Positions 1 through 13,200 of a stretch of 64,000 nt of DNA are shown one piece after another. The notes under the pieces are model-generated. The model had not been told where the DNA came from, ran no database searches, and saw nothing but the letters and a program-made list of their open reading frames with translations. Each line of letters opens with the position of its first letter. Positions within the stretch are counted from its first letter, which is position 1. Source of the stretch: Spodoptera frugiperda (Eukaryota; Arthropoda; Insecta; Lepidoptera; Noctuidae); contig NC_064242.1 in NCBI RefSeq assembly GCF_023101765.2, positions 7,738,327 through 7,802,326 on the forward strand, read 5' to 3'. Made by a program: the position numbers and the translations under genes.

Positions 1-3000
1 AAACCGCTGCAACTCATGAAAGTCAGGATCTACAGTAGATACAACTAGGAAAACACTGGAACACTGCAGTCCTGCGCGTCCCAAGGACATGAATGACTGT
101 CTTGGATCCCGCAACGAAATAAATCAGAAGATATGTATTATTGGAGGAAAAGAAAAAGAAAACGATAGTTTCCACTTCCCTCCGTGAATTTAATACAGGA
201 GACAGAATGACTTAAGCCAAGAGATACTGCACAACTGCAGAAACCCAGTCGTAGTTATAAGCATAATAAGTTATCATCAGAAGAGTTAAAACTATCATGT
301 TAATTTTATTTTAGTGACAATTACAACATATAGGAAATAATAGGAATTGAGAATCCCTATTAGGAAACTGATTAAGCAGTTAATATTTAAATATATAAAA
401 TAATATAACTGAGATAATTAGGCAGAGGAATGTTATAAAATTATAAGCTTAATATTAATGCTTAAGGAAATAACTATTATGTTACTTATAACGGTGATAA
501 TAATCGTTAATTTGCAAATTAATATAATAATTAGGTACTAATAGAACGCAAATTGTATATAAACATACCACTTATAAATAGGAATTAACTTCGGAAGAAA
601 TAAATGATATTTATTATTATTTTTACGCGTTATTTACAAAATAACAATAATTTATAAAATTAATATTTTTATATGTATAAGAAGTATATTGTTTCCGTTC
701 CATTATAATAATTTATTAAGGTTAAGGGTCTGATATAGAAGGCTTCTTGACAGCACTCATCACGAGTAGGTTTCTCTAGACTCTGAAGCTGTAACCACCG
801 GTATCTTGGACATGTTCCCGTATTTTTTTATTTTTTAAACGTGTTTTTTTACAATATTTTTAGAGTGATTTAAAATAAATTTAAATTAAATGAATTTTAT
901 TTCCACATACCTATTTATAAACTAAAGTATATGTATAATGAAACGACAAATAATTCAAGATAAAAAAATAAGCCAAATCGGTCCAGTCGTTCTCGAGTTT
1001 TAGCACGACTATAGAACAGCAATTCCTTTTTTTATATAGAGATAAAGTATTAGTCTATTATAGGTACTATGTGCGCAATAGACTTGGCTAATGAATAAAT
1101 AGTCAATAAGTTAGCTTCACTTACGTATGGAAAATACTTGTAGTGGACCCAATTTGTTTGTCTACTTCCTGTACCTATGTGCTATGTATTAATGTGATTG
1201 ACTTAGTGTGGGCCGTGTCGTGTCATGTTTTATTGTATAACGTATTATATGAAATATGTGTGTGTACAATGTACTGTGTATGTATTCCAAGTAGTAATTG
1301 ATTTTGGGACAATAATAGTAAAAAGGTTTGTTGAAAAGATGTCGATAAGTTGGATATATATAATAATAAATAATAGAAATTAAGCTTGGTAATTTTTAGT
1401 ATAACAAAGTATAGCTTGGCATTATTTGCAAAATCATTGTTTGTCAAAGCTAAAATTACTCATTCCGCCTCAAGTTCCGCTTCCAAACCATTAGTTAATT
1501 CAATTAGCTATGCTAAACTAAATAAACTTCAACATATAAATAATAATTCGCCTCTTATGAGTTAAAACTCTAAAGAGTAACACAAACAGACCCATAGGAA
1601 ACACATATATTTACCTATAAGAAAGTATAAAGTAGTACAGATAACATAAAAAGTAAATCCCCAAACATTCATAAACCTAATAACATTTATGACGTTTAAC
1701 CGCAAAACCATAAAATACATAAATGGAATCGAAACTATAGATATGTAAATCAACTAAAATATTAAAATCGATTTATTCACTCATTAGTCGATGCATTCGA
1801 AATAGTCCAGCTTTCAATAAATCATAACAGGTTTTAGATTTAAGGAACAGGCTGTAGTCAGCCTTAGGGCTAAAACTAGACACGATTCTGAATTAATTTA
1901 TTTTTTATTTCCGAATTCCAATACGTATCAGGTATTTTATTTTAAGCATTTGTTAGTTGAGACATTTATCTATTTGTCGTTTGTTTATTATATTAAATAG
2001 TTAGTATATTGTTCTAGTTACATTAAAAGCATTAAAGAGCTAAATATTCTAATATTGAACTATTATTATAATTAGGAACTGCAACTCTATATAATGCATC
2101 TTTTATTGCTAGGGTAAATAAAGGTTAATAAACAGATATAATCTAAACTCTATGTTAAAGCTAAACTGTTGAGTTTAGCTAATAAACATTACTAATATAC
2201 TTTTTGTAATTTATTGTTGTGATGATAATCATTGTTTATTTTCATGTTTCTATAATTTTCCTAGTATTCAAAATATTGTGTAACATTTATAAAGTAATTT
2301 TAATTAATGTATCAATAGTGGTACTATAAATAAAAATTAAATATATTAAAAACCTAACGGTTATACTTGTAGTAACTAACATCGATACGCTCATTTAACT
2401 TGCGGTTTAAATTCTAAGTTCAATATAAATTATGAAAACCGCAAGAAGTAAAACCACTGACTTTTAATGCAATATAATGAATAGCAAAGACATTGAACTA
2501 TGCATCGCAGTAGAAATATTAATGTTACATTGTACCTATTTATTAATAGGGTTTAGATTTTCATATATTTTTCTTGCTGTCACCACATACAGGGATGCTA
2601 TGATGGCCCAGAGATTATATTGTCCAACTTTTATAACCTTTCGTATATGAAATAAATAAGTCGACGGTATATAAGACAACAATAGAAAATGCATTGTGTC
2701 TCGCGTGAATCTGCGTTCCGGCACACGACGTATAATCCTATATATCCTTATACATAGGATTATATAATATATCCTTCTCCTAGGTCCTAGTGAGAAGAGG
2801 CCTTTGACTAGCAGAGGTACATTGTCAGGTCAATAATTATGGTAATAATGTCTGCATTAGGCAAGATATTGTCTAGAACCTGTTCATTTCAGGAACTGAT
2901 AAAAATACTTAACTGTGATTAAGCAGAAATCTTTGAACAATAGACGGAAACGATGATAATTTTTAAATACTTCAATTTACTACGAGAAAACATGCAAGTC

Positions 3001-3715
3001 CAGGAAAATTTATACTTGTACATAGAGCCTCAAAGTGGTACATAGAGGTGTCTGTCGGTGTCATAATCAATTCATTGCATAATTTATTATTTTATAAATT
3101 ATAATTTAATGTTTAATTATTATTTTTCAACTAAATGAATTATGTCCTAAGCAAACGTAAAAAATCTAACTACTCGTATTATTTTAATGCAGTTCTCCAC
3201 AATAGTTTTCTATGCTTTCGAAGCCAAGAACGGATAAGAAGCGAAGTAAGATTAATTTAAAAAAAATATATTTTAAATACTCAATTTCAAGATGCTCTCT
3301 AAGACATTCGTCACTACATATCCTTTGTTATCATCACAAGCTTGTGATAAACTACTGCTGGACTATGAGCCTTCTCTACATTAGAGGGTTTGTCATAATA
3401 TCCACGCCAAAGCCTTGCCAAGGAATATAATATTATTTCATTATTAGCTAATTGGGTATACACGACCAATATTTGTATAAAGCTAAGTATAAATTATGAA
3501 GCGAGGTACATTGGTACACAAATATTAATATTCGTAATTTATGGCGCCATGTAAACAAATCATAAAATGTGGTTTAAGTTATGGGCACAGAAACAAGTAA
3601 CAAGATTTTAATCAAGTTTGACTAGTTTTTCGGTTTACGACTTAAGTTAAAAATGTTAAAATAGTTACAAAGCCAAAATTTCGGTTATTGTTTAGGTAAT
3701 TTGGTTGGTTACTGA
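1..3715. other. AT-rich gene-poor DNA
   Basis: No convincing exon is visible on either strand; all open frames are short and low in complexity. A fragment of a dispersed moth repeat lies at about 930-1045, recognised by the words 'cggtccagtcgttctcgag' and 'gaacagcaattc'. A short palindrome (taatcctat / ataggatta) lies at about 2733-2765. Confidence 0.6.
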
Positions 3716-3723
3716 CGTAACTG

Positions 3724-4090
3724 TACGTTTTTATTTTATTTTTATTTTTATTTTATTTTTATTTTATTTTTATTTTATTTTTATTTTATTTTTATTTTAT
3801 TTTTATTTTATTTTTATTTTATTTTTATTTTATTTTTATTTTATTTTATTTTTATTTTATTTTTATTTTATTTTTATTTTTATTTTTATTTTTATTTTTA
3901 TTTTTATTTTTATTTTTATTTTTATTTTTATTTTTATTTTTATTTTTATTTTTATTTTTATTTTTATTTTTATTTTTATTTTTATTTTTATTTTTATTTT
4001 TATTTTTATTTTTATTTTTATTTTTATTTTTAGTTTTATTTTTATTTTTATTTTTATTTTTATTTTTTTTTATTTTTATTTTTATTTTTA

Positions 4091-4121
<31 letters not shown>

Positions 4122-4304
4122 TTTATTTTTATTTTTATTTTTATTTTTATTTAATTTTTATTTTATTTTTATTTAATTTTTATTTTATTTTTATTTAATT
4201 TTTATTTAATTTTTATTTTTATTTTATTTTTATTTTATTTTTATTTTATTTTTATTTTATTTTTATTTTATTTTTATTTTATTTTTATTTTATTTTTATT
4301 TTGC
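3724..4304. repeat. T/A minisatellite, 5- and 6-bp units
   Basis: About 580 bp made only of T and A apart from one G near 4032. The core (about 3870-4130) is a tandem ATTTTT hexamer. The flanks alternate ATTTT and ATTTTT, giving an 11-bp period; some units near 4150-4215 read ATTTAATTTTT. The 149-residue Phe/Ile/Tyr open frame across it is a by-product of the repeat and not a gene. Confidence 0.95.
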
Positions 4305-4354
4305 AAGACATTAATATTATCTGCAGTTTCGGTAGGGTTTAGTAGAGTTTATAT

Positions 4355-4530
4355 ATACCATGTGTCAACCATCCTCCTTACAATACCTTTGCAAAGGTGA
4401 TGTGCACTTAGACCCCACATCCTTAAATTCAACTTCAAATGGTTAAAAGTATAATTGCCAATCAGGCTATTATACTTTTGCCGTTTGAGGTTCTCGACAG
4501 CAGCAGCGGCGAAACCGGCTCGACACGCTG
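4355..4530 (-). pseudogene. non-LTR retroelement ORF remnant
   Basis: The minus-strand translation contains AGFAAAAVENLKRQKY, GNYTF, WGLSAHHLCK and RRMVDT. This pattern resembles the C-terminal tail of a mobile-element ORF that is common in insects (usual form GPWGPSA..L...I...L.D.TGD). The fragment is short, lacks catalytic motifs and has diverged. It sits just downstream of the T/A minisatellite. I recognise the tail pattern from the family only; the exact clade is uncertain. Confidence 0.5.
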
Positions 4531-5378
4531 AGCTCGGAAAATGGGATGATGCAAGTGCCATAAAATATATACCTAACAATATATTTTTTTAGGTTTTTAA
4601 AGAACTCTTATAAATATTGACGATGATTCACTTCAGATAATCACCGGTATACCAGTCTATCTAAGGCATTAACTTAATTAACATGCGGGTAGACAAAACT
4701 TCCCCGTTTACAAATCAACTAGTGTTTTCCTTTAGCTTACGAAGAAAATAAAATATAAATAGGCGTAAAATGTGTGCGTCATTTGAGAATAAATATGTCC
4801 TTTTATTTAGTTTGTTTTGCCGGTCGAAAGCTTGTGGGCGCTACTACCAAGAAATATAATTAATTAGGTATTGGGAGCTTATGGTATTCGTAATTCTCAG
4901 CACGGAGTACATAACTTAGGTTAATTAGGTTCTTGATATGGACTCTCTTCTATATGGACTCATAAGTAATAGTTAAAACTCATTATTACACTTTGTATAC
5001 CTCCTGTCCTCTATCTTCTTAAAACATACACCGTGATGGCTATACTATGTTTATTTTTAGAAGTAAAAGCCGATGCTCGATTGAAGAAATCCATCAACAT
5101 AACATATTTTAGTCATAAATTAACATACTGGTGGCACATTCACGAATCTCTCGCGAACTCTTTAACATAGTAAATATTGACAATAAGTTCATGTGCTGTC
5201 AAACATGTCTGTGTTTAGATATTCATCTCCAAACTAGTTTTTTAAATATTATGTATGTTACAAAACATTGTCCCGCTTTAGGATTTTCCCTTGTACATAT
5301 ATTGTATAAACACATCATTTTACACATACACCCGAAACAATTTGTAGATGACACAAGTAATCATTGTTGCGTTTGATA

Positions 5379-5525
5379 CCCTTAGTACGAGTTTGCTTTA
5401 CATTAAAATAAAACGGAACGAGAGCCCCTTCAACGTTCTGATAGGCCAGCGCAAATAAACCAACTAATCAGAGCACTGAAAACGCTCTCGTTTCGTTTCA
5501 ACGTAAAGCAAACTCATACTAAAGG
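5379..5525. mobile_element. 147-bp palindromic MITE
   Basis: The ends are inverted copies of CCYTTAGTAYGAGTTTGC, continuing into a GCTTTACGTTGAA-like segment and an inner ACGAGAGC / GCTCTCGT pair. TA dinucleotides flank both ends (5377-5378 and 5526-5527), as for a mariner-type duplication. Two further copies lie at about 22329-22691 (interrupted) and 35063-35209. There is no coding capacity. Confidence 0.75.
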
Positions 5526-6537
5526 TACTGGAATCGAAACCATAATTTGCACAGCCAATCGCAATCGTCGAGTCGCGGCACCAAACCGATCAATCAAAGG
5601 GTAAAAACGAAACAAACATGTATACTTTCAAATTTATGTATAATATTAGTATAACACATCAGAATATAACACATCTTATGTAGTGTTACGTACATCCGAC
5701 TTTTCGAGGGTTCCGTAAACTTCCGCGGTAAAATAGGAAGTTTTTTTGTCAAGTTCAAGTAATACGCAAGTGTCCAATAACCATATATTAAAAGTCTAAT
5801 GTAAACTGTTTAACTTATATGAGATCTAAATGTACATTAATTAAAATGTCAGTATTATTATCGTCAGGGTTGTTCATAGATTTATAGCAGAAGAATAAGA
5901 CCATAAAATCAGAGTGGTCAAGGATTCATCAATAAGTACTGAATTGTGCATAGTTTCATAAGAAAAGCGGGTTCACAACTACTGAATGGATTCAGTTCTA
6001 GATTTTTTTACCAACTCAACGCTATACATGTATTGTATTTGTTGAAATATACCTATAAAGAAGAGTCTTTATGCTACAATTTTCTACAAATATTTTTTTT
6101 AGACGTAACGCTCATATTAATTCAATTCATAAACCCTTTATATTAAAGAAAACTGACGTTCTATCACCGTACATTATACATAGCTAATCAATTCTATTCA
6201 TAGAAACTCAAGAAACGTATTATTCATATACTTAGAACTAAATCATACAATTTCCATTAAATTCTTAATCGATTTTATTCATAGAAAATCAGGAACCATA
6301 TTATTTATATTGAAGAATCATACATTTTCCATTAAAATTGTAATAAAATAATGTTTTCTCGTATAACAAAACAATTCAAAATCCATTTAACTATCATACG
6401 TGCATTATAATAATTTACTTTACTTTATAGTTATACCACTAACACGTGTAAGTACTAAATATCATTGTCATATTTATTCATACTACTAAAAGATGATATA
6501 TTCAGAATACCTATATAACTGTTCTATAATCTTCAAA

Positions 6538-6652
6538 GTCAAACTCAAAGTCAAAGCATTTATTTCAATTAATTTTTGATTAGGCATTTTTAAAACGTCA
6601 AAATTGAACTGTTCGTCAGTCTATCTGTCAGTGAAGCTAGTTTCTCTAATAT
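6538..6652 (+). repeat. dispersed repeat family B
   Basis: The copy starts with tandem 'tcaaagtcaaa' words and continues into 'cagtgaagctag'. Related copies lie at 17078-17272 (minus), 20889-21075 (minus) and 38157-38283 (plus). The family shares a 'gaacgagcaa(g)' segment and the CAAAGTCAAAGTC-rich end. It is a non-coding interspersed element of unknown class. Confidence 0.55.
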
Positions 6653-6710
6653 TATAAAGAGAAAATATTGTCTTACTTGTAAGCAAAATAAAAACTACCC
6701 TTTGAAAGAG

Positions 6711-6831
6711 ATTTTTTTTTGAGAGTGGTTTATCACCTGTCCCACCGTTGAGTGTCAGACTATTACTGGCTAAAAACCATACTGTTCCTATTCCTGCTTT
6801 TCGACCCGGAGTCCCGGTAACACGTAGTTTG
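6711..6831 (-). mobile_element. R1-type 3' tail fragment
   Basis: A minus-strand copy of the module that ends the R1-like element at 51,590-51,813: poly(A) (seen here as a T-run), then a GTCTGACACT-like word, a 'ggttttTAGtcagtaag'-like stretch and CCGGGGCTCCGG-like sequence. It is decayed and lacks the coding part. Confidence 0.6.
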
Positions 6832-9056
6832 AGAGAGTTAGGACTCACTAGCCAAAAATCTTCTAAATACACGCTATACTAGATAATAGATAAATATTCA
6901 GACAGGTAAAGCCGCCAAAACTAGTAGTTCAGTTATAAGTAGGTATGTCATATTTGTCATGATAATATTTTCCATTTATAATAAAAAGAACCGTTCCATT
7001 TTGTGGGTTTTTCGATCATCGAATATTAATTCTCACTAGCAGGCTTATGACGTATTAATTCACATTTATTGGTAAAATCTTAGAAATCTGGTATATTTTA
7101 TATTCGTACGATTAACATATTATTTATGTAGAGGTGTTAAATGGACAGGTGATACGATTTTCTGTCATTGACTCTAGCCATCCTCAATGTCTTGTTTCTT
7201 AAATATGTGACGTGTGTTTTTGTTTGTAAAACTACGTAACTTTACTACCGTACGTAAAGTTCAGTATTTTTATGGGATAGGGCAGTCAACACCGGCAACA
7301 CCAAATAAGTTACAAATGTGTTGCCAACCTTTCGGAATTAGAGTTTGAAGATACATTTTCCTGAGATTATTTCTAAGCAATATTTTTTAACAAATAGCTT
7401 TTCAATAATGTTCTGAATACACCTGAATACATATAATTAATTCACATAATCTAAAATGCACCTTAAAAACACTTAAGTACAAGAGATTCAGTACAACGTC
7501 CTCGAAAGTCCAACGTTTATGATTTAATAGGTGCAAAGAAAGACCTTGCGAGTGACTCATTCATTCATATTCGTTCGTAAGCTACGTAAAACACGATTTT
7601 ATCTTTTTTATTTTCATTAAAATGTCAGTGAACGCATACGTATGCGAATATTACAAGGAACTTTGTATAAATATTTGTTTTCGAAACTGAGAGTCCACTT
7701 AGATCAACTTAGTAGGTCCTTAGCCTTAACAATGCCAAAATATTTCCTTGAACCTTTTCCCTACCCTTTTAATTCTAAGATATATGATACTTTAAAAAAG
7801 GTTTTGTAAAATAAGTTATTTTTTTAATGCAATTTATTGAACCATCTTTGTGTTACAAATCCCACCTTGGGACATTAAGGACACCATTATTTATGAAATA
7901 TTGTAACAAGATTGTGTTAACAACCAAAAATTTGTATGATCGTGGTCTCACTCAATGAGGCTGTGCAAACATGGCTTAAACATAAACTTAAACTTTATAA
8001 ATTTAAATTCTTACTTTAAAACATCTCTACATTTTATTAGAATTTTAATAAACATTTGTAAAAAATATATATTTATTACATCAATAATTATGACAATAAT
8101 CATTCATCAACAGAATCGGTACCGTAATAATATAGACAACATAGGTAACTTCCAAAAAGAGTTAATAAAACCAAAAACGCGGTGTTTCTTCACTTCACCA
8201 CCTTTGGTTTTAAAAGTATAATTAGTTCCGGTCTTCTAAATAATATCGAATTGATTAATGCTATCTTTATACTCTTATCTACAAATTCGCATATTTAATC
8301 ACTTTGACGTAATAGAGGTGTCTTCCTTTTCTAACTGTATATGTTGTATTTGAGGTAGGTTCATAATATTAGTAAAGAACTTTTGCGTTCCATTTGTCTC
8401 TGCCTACCCCCATTGGAGACAGGCGTAAGGTTATGTATTAGTAAAGATGCAGTGTTGATTGCCTATTAATTTGTTTTTATTTTTAAAGTTTTGTACATAG
8501 GTACTCCCATATTCAACATTTTGGCGTCATAATGGATGGTAGTGTAAAAAAAAAAATAAAACAGCTAAGACACTACTTAGGTATTGTTACAAACATAATA
8601 AGTCAAATCAATAAATTAGAAATAATTACTTCTAAAGTCATACAATATTATTTAAAAAAACAATATCGTACACGTGTTCCCTTTAAAAACATAATATATT
8701 GTAGTGATCTTGGTAATATAATAATGAGTGACGATGCAAAGCATGGGAAAGTATATGTGAACAATGCCTACTAAATATTATATTCCTACACAATTATGTT
8801 TCCTACTTCATTGCCTAGCAACAAACACGAGAAGCTAAATTTAACAACAGATAGTACGTAGATTCAGTATCGAGTTTGTACTACCCCATTCATCTGCAAG
8901 TCCATCGTGAATTATCATCTTCATCAGCCCTGAGCCCGATCGTCAGCTTTTAACTACTGCCACCACCACCACCTACAACTACACCTACTGATATCGTTAC
9001 TCCACATGGATGAGTCTAATACTACTTATGCCTGAGGGGAGAAACACAGTTTGTTC

Positions 9057-9176
9057 CTTTTTTTGGGAGAAAATGAGCGGTAGTGTCAGGCTCTTACTGA
9101 CTAATAACCACCCCGTTCTTGCTCCTGCTTTTCGAGCCGGAACCCCGGTAACTCGCTAGGCAGTCCGCAGCTCCGG
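9057..9176 (-). mobile_element. R1-type 3' tail fragment
   Basis: A second minus-strand copy of the same 3' module, with 'accaccccgttcttgctcc', 'ttttcgagccgg' and 'gcagctccgga' blocks after a short T-run. It is 5'-truncated with no open frame. Confidence 0.65.
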
Positions 9177-11534
9177 ACAGTTTGCACCCTAAAACGTCAA
9201 ACCCCGTCACCCTCTATATACGCCTACCCTGCCACCGTCTACAAGAAGTAAATATGAATATATCTTTCTTCTATCAATAAGTTAACAATATACGTAATAC
9301 AGTTTATTAACCATGTTCTAGAAAAACACTAGTAATGTCTCTATAATGTCAACAGAAAACATTACATTGTTAAAGTAAAAACTGTAATAACACGGAACCA
9401 TCTCTCATAATACGGTAATTAATAAACTAACTGACAACTTAGTTCAATGGTAGTAATGTATGAATTAAAACATTTATCTTAATTAATGTGTAAATGATGA
9501 GCATTCAATTAAACTAACATCTAAAGATTACGCCGCGTCAGATTCCTATCAACAGTTCCATTACTCAAGTTGATTGATGGTCGACGTTTTCATACAAACA
9601 CTGTTTACGATTATAAATCTAAACCCTATAGGTACTTAGATAATCCACGTTCTGCACCTAATAAAATATAGAGCTTCACACAATTATCAGGTCGGTAAAT
9701 AAGACTCAGATTTCAACAACCAATGTCAAGGCGATCTCTACAATTTGATGCCCATATACAGAATACATTTTTGACAATTTTCCCTTTAATCACAATTTTA
9801 TTTTTACTAGCACGTGTGTGTATTTTACTTAGTAAAACTTTCATGAACATCGGGAAAACCCTCAAGAGAAAACTCTTTAGACTTAAGACACGCAATACTT
9901 AATTAGTTCTACTTTTAATTAGATACAAGATCAATAGATTTGCATAATTTCTAGATCATGGTCATTGTTGCTGATCATGTTTCGGTTTGAATGTCAATCA
10001 TTCATATAATTTGTATAATATAGTAAACAATGTTCTCATAATAAAATCACAAGCGAGTTTACAAGGAAATACAAAAAAAATGCACTTTCTATCACCTCAG
10101 TGACAAGAAGATGAAAAAATCTGTTCTCTTTACACTTTTTTGAAAAATTAAAAGAAAGAAAACAAATACCCACTGTATAGATAGACATTTGAAATATATA
10201 GTAATAAACTCTCGTTTTTATCCTATTGTTGTCAAAAATCTCACTTGTTTTCTATGATCTCTTTAAATAAGTGGGTGACAGAACTAGGGTTTTAGGTAAC
10301 ACTACGAATACAATAAAAAAATGGAAAGTATTTGAAAGTGTTTTCTTTTCACAGTTTTAAACGAGAAAATGTTTTTTTTTACTTTTACTTCACATAAAAT
10401 TTTGCTAAAGAAGAAGAAAAGCGGCAGAAAGAAATGCCAACTAAGAGGAGCTACCATATTATGTAGCTCACATTCGTACAGGATATTTAAGATCTTTATT
10501 CGGCACCTTACTGTAATTTGGTTTTGTTAACTGGCATATTTTTTTATATTAATATTGATACTCATATTTTCTTTGTTGCAATTTTAAAGAACAAATAAAT
10601 AATAAATCGTCTCCGAACGGACCCAGATCCAGCCTCCAACTATTAATAGCCAACACAATAAAACCATTCAATATTGAATCTTATTGTAACCTACATTTTA
10701 TGCTATAGGTGTGAAGCACCTGAATAAGATCCAAAGACCTCATTAAAGTAGTACCTATAGGTTAGTTGAAGAACTGGATATTTAAGTGAATACCCTGAGT
10801 GACGGACGAGATACAGCCCTCACATTGAACCTCGCTACAGTAGGATCTGTTTATGCAAGGAGAAGCAGTTTATAAAAGCCAAGATTTTTTGTAAGAACTA
10901 AAATTTTCTGGCTTTCTGGAAACGTTTCAATAGATTACACTGCTCAAAACCTGTGGGGGTGTTGAAAAGTGAATTCTAATGGGTCATTAGTAACATTAAT
11001 GTATTAGCAAAAATTAAACTGCTCTAATAATAACGATACATTTAAGCACTTTTAACGTAGCAATTATAAAGATTATATCAAACTTCATTGAAGAGCAATC
11101 ATATGACTGTTGCGATGATGTTATGGATGTTGTTTATTTTCGTTTGTTTTTTGATTCTGCTTAATTAAAAAAAAGGAATCCTAAAACAAATAGTTTAAAT
11201 AATTTTTACTTAATTCTGTCGTTGTATCTACGGTATGGTTCCTTCTTGCATAGTAGGTCCTGTATGATTAACGCTTGCAGTGCATAGTCATCAGTCATGC
11301 AGTATTAAGTATTCGACAGAAACAGGCGATGCAAAGTTAACTAATGTTCAATTTAAAAAGATTGATTCCTAGGTTAGGACGGTAGTGGGCGAATCCGTTT
11401 AATGTGTTAAAATTAAAATTAAGTAAATCTGTATTAGTTAATAAGATTTTAAAAGAATCAGATTTATGTTCAAAACTATTTAAAGGTAAGTCATACGTTC
11501 TATTAAAATGTTATTTAATTTTATTGTATATAGG

Positions 11535-11671
11535 CTTTTTTTAGGGGGGGGAAATTATCCAATGACTTCTCCCACCTGCGTGTCAGAATCTTACTGACTA
11601 AAAACCAACCCATTCCTATATCCGCCCTTTGATCCGGAGCCCCCGTATACCCGTCAGGTAGTCCGCAACGC
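11535..11671 (-). mobile_element. R1-type 3' tail fragment
   Basis: Minus-strand copy of the dispersed module: 'aatgacttctccc', 'cttactgactaaaaacc' and 'gatccggagc' occur in the expected order. It is non-coding and 5'-truncated. Confidence 0.65.
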
Positions 11672-12759
11672 CATTGTATATAGACTACGCCCGCACCTTA
11701 CTTGGCGGGACAGACACGTAGGTACATAAATTAAGTATATTTAAAAAAAAAATATAAAAAATAATGATGAAAATGAGACATTTGTTACAGGTTGTTAACT
11801 CGAATGTTATATAAAAATATTTACGTCTCATGTCGCCTGAATTTCATGACGATTGGCTACGGATGCTACGGCTCCGTCGCAAAACAACGCAACAGTCAAT
11901 ATTACATTTTAATGACATTTGACATTATTTTAGTAAAAATACCAATTAGTCTAATTAGATGAACAGTTAATGACGTAAAGAAGTGTTAATTACATGTTAT
12001 AGTGATGTCAAGAATTTATTAATAACGTTATAATTTCCCGCATAACTAGTAGAATTGTGATATATTACGTCCAATGGTACATAATCTACGCATTTAATAC
12101 ATAACATCGATCTTTTCTAACATGTTACATTGTTACGCAATATTTGTTAATTTATTTCCGAATAATAGCAGTCGAGTATAACGTCTGGTTTATTTTAAAA
12201 CACATTAAAAGCTACTGATCTATGAACATGAATATTGAACTAGTACCGGAAATTGTCGTATTCAAATTAAACTTGAGACAAGCGCCGCGTGCCGGTGTGA
12301 TAAAATCACGTTGATATTTATTATATTTCCTAATTATAATAATTTATTAAGGCCTGTAACGTGTCAAGTACTTATAACACGTTCACGATGGCACTGGCCA
12401 CACGGTGCACTCAATGACATCGACCTGCGATCACAGTTTAGTACATTGTTCAACTTTTGCTTTCGTCTGCAAGGACGACTTTATTTACTTCCTATCCACG
12501 ATCAAGTCATCTCGTAACAGGATTTCCACGTGCGCATTGAATACGAACATGTAATGAAATCATAACCAGCCATTGTTTTGTCGAAGGATGTGTTAGAATA
12601 AACATAAAAATATTAATTTAAATTTTCGACAATAATGACTAGGTAGGTAATTACTATGCACGATTTACTACATACATCCATTCACCGGAACGGACACTAT
12701 TGAGACGTCACTCTAATACACTGAAACATTGACTGAAAGCTATGAAAATAAGAACGTAC

Positions 12760-12862
12760 TTGTTGCGCGTTTGCCGTCAGGGATCAGCTTCAGGCTGTGC
12801 GGCTTCTGCAGCAGCTCCTGCAGCTCCGGCTGGGGCTCGAACGAGTTGTTTCTGGACTTCAT
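12760..12862 (-). CDS. possible first coding exon, unknown protein
   Basis: On the minus strand an ATG at 12,862 opens a 34-codon reading frame beginning MKSRNNSFEPQPELQELL and containing KPHSLKLIPDGKRAT. It runs into a plausible donor (ACAA|GTACGT, exon end 12,760) and would read a stop seven codons later in the intron. The exon is clearly GC-rich against an AT-rich background and rich in Gln, Leu and Pro, which looks like real coding sequence. The phase at the donor leaves one base over. I could not find the next exon on the minus strand, which may lie beyond position 1 after a long intron. I do not recognise the protein. It could instead be a non-coding first exon. Confidence 0.35.
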
Positions 12863-12939
12863 GTTTATTTACTTCACTTGCACAGGTGTCAATTATTTCA
12901 TTACTATACGCACTTTTGGAAAATAATGATATTTGACAA

Positions 12940-13200
12940 AGTCGGCCGATGCTTCATCCGAGGGGCGGAGGCGCATGGCTCCGAGACGTGAAGTGTGCCG
13001 GGAGCGAGGGCGAGCTGCTATATAGCTCGGCCGCGGTGCACGGTGGTGCGGGCAGAGAGACGCGAGGATACGAGCAGAGCCGCGCCGCGACTGAGCTGAG
13101 CGCGCCCATCCGGTCAAGGGTATACTACACCTCGCGGACGCGGACCAACTGCCTAGCGCCGACAGCAGACACAGCCGCCAGCGGCGCCTTCGCTCCTACA
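12940..13200. promoter_or_regulatory. GC-rich promoter-like island
   Basis: About 260 bp of GC- and CpG-rich DNA upstream of the minus-strand candidate exon. It contains a palindromic TATA-like word, GCTATATAGC, at 13,017-13,026, which would place a minus-strand start near 12,990 and could equally serve the plus strand. Several short open frames cross it on both strands because GC-rich DNA has few stops; none is convincing. Confidence 0.35.

Larger units (their letters stand above)
4580..12740. other. gene-poor DNA with repeat fragments
   Basis: No supported gene. Besides the repeats listed separately, this stretch holds short AT-rich open frames, such as 8532-8774 with an 80-residue Lys-rich product, that lack any sign of coding selection. 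A short GGTTCCGTAA-type repeat scrap occurs near 5690-5740. Confidence 0.5.
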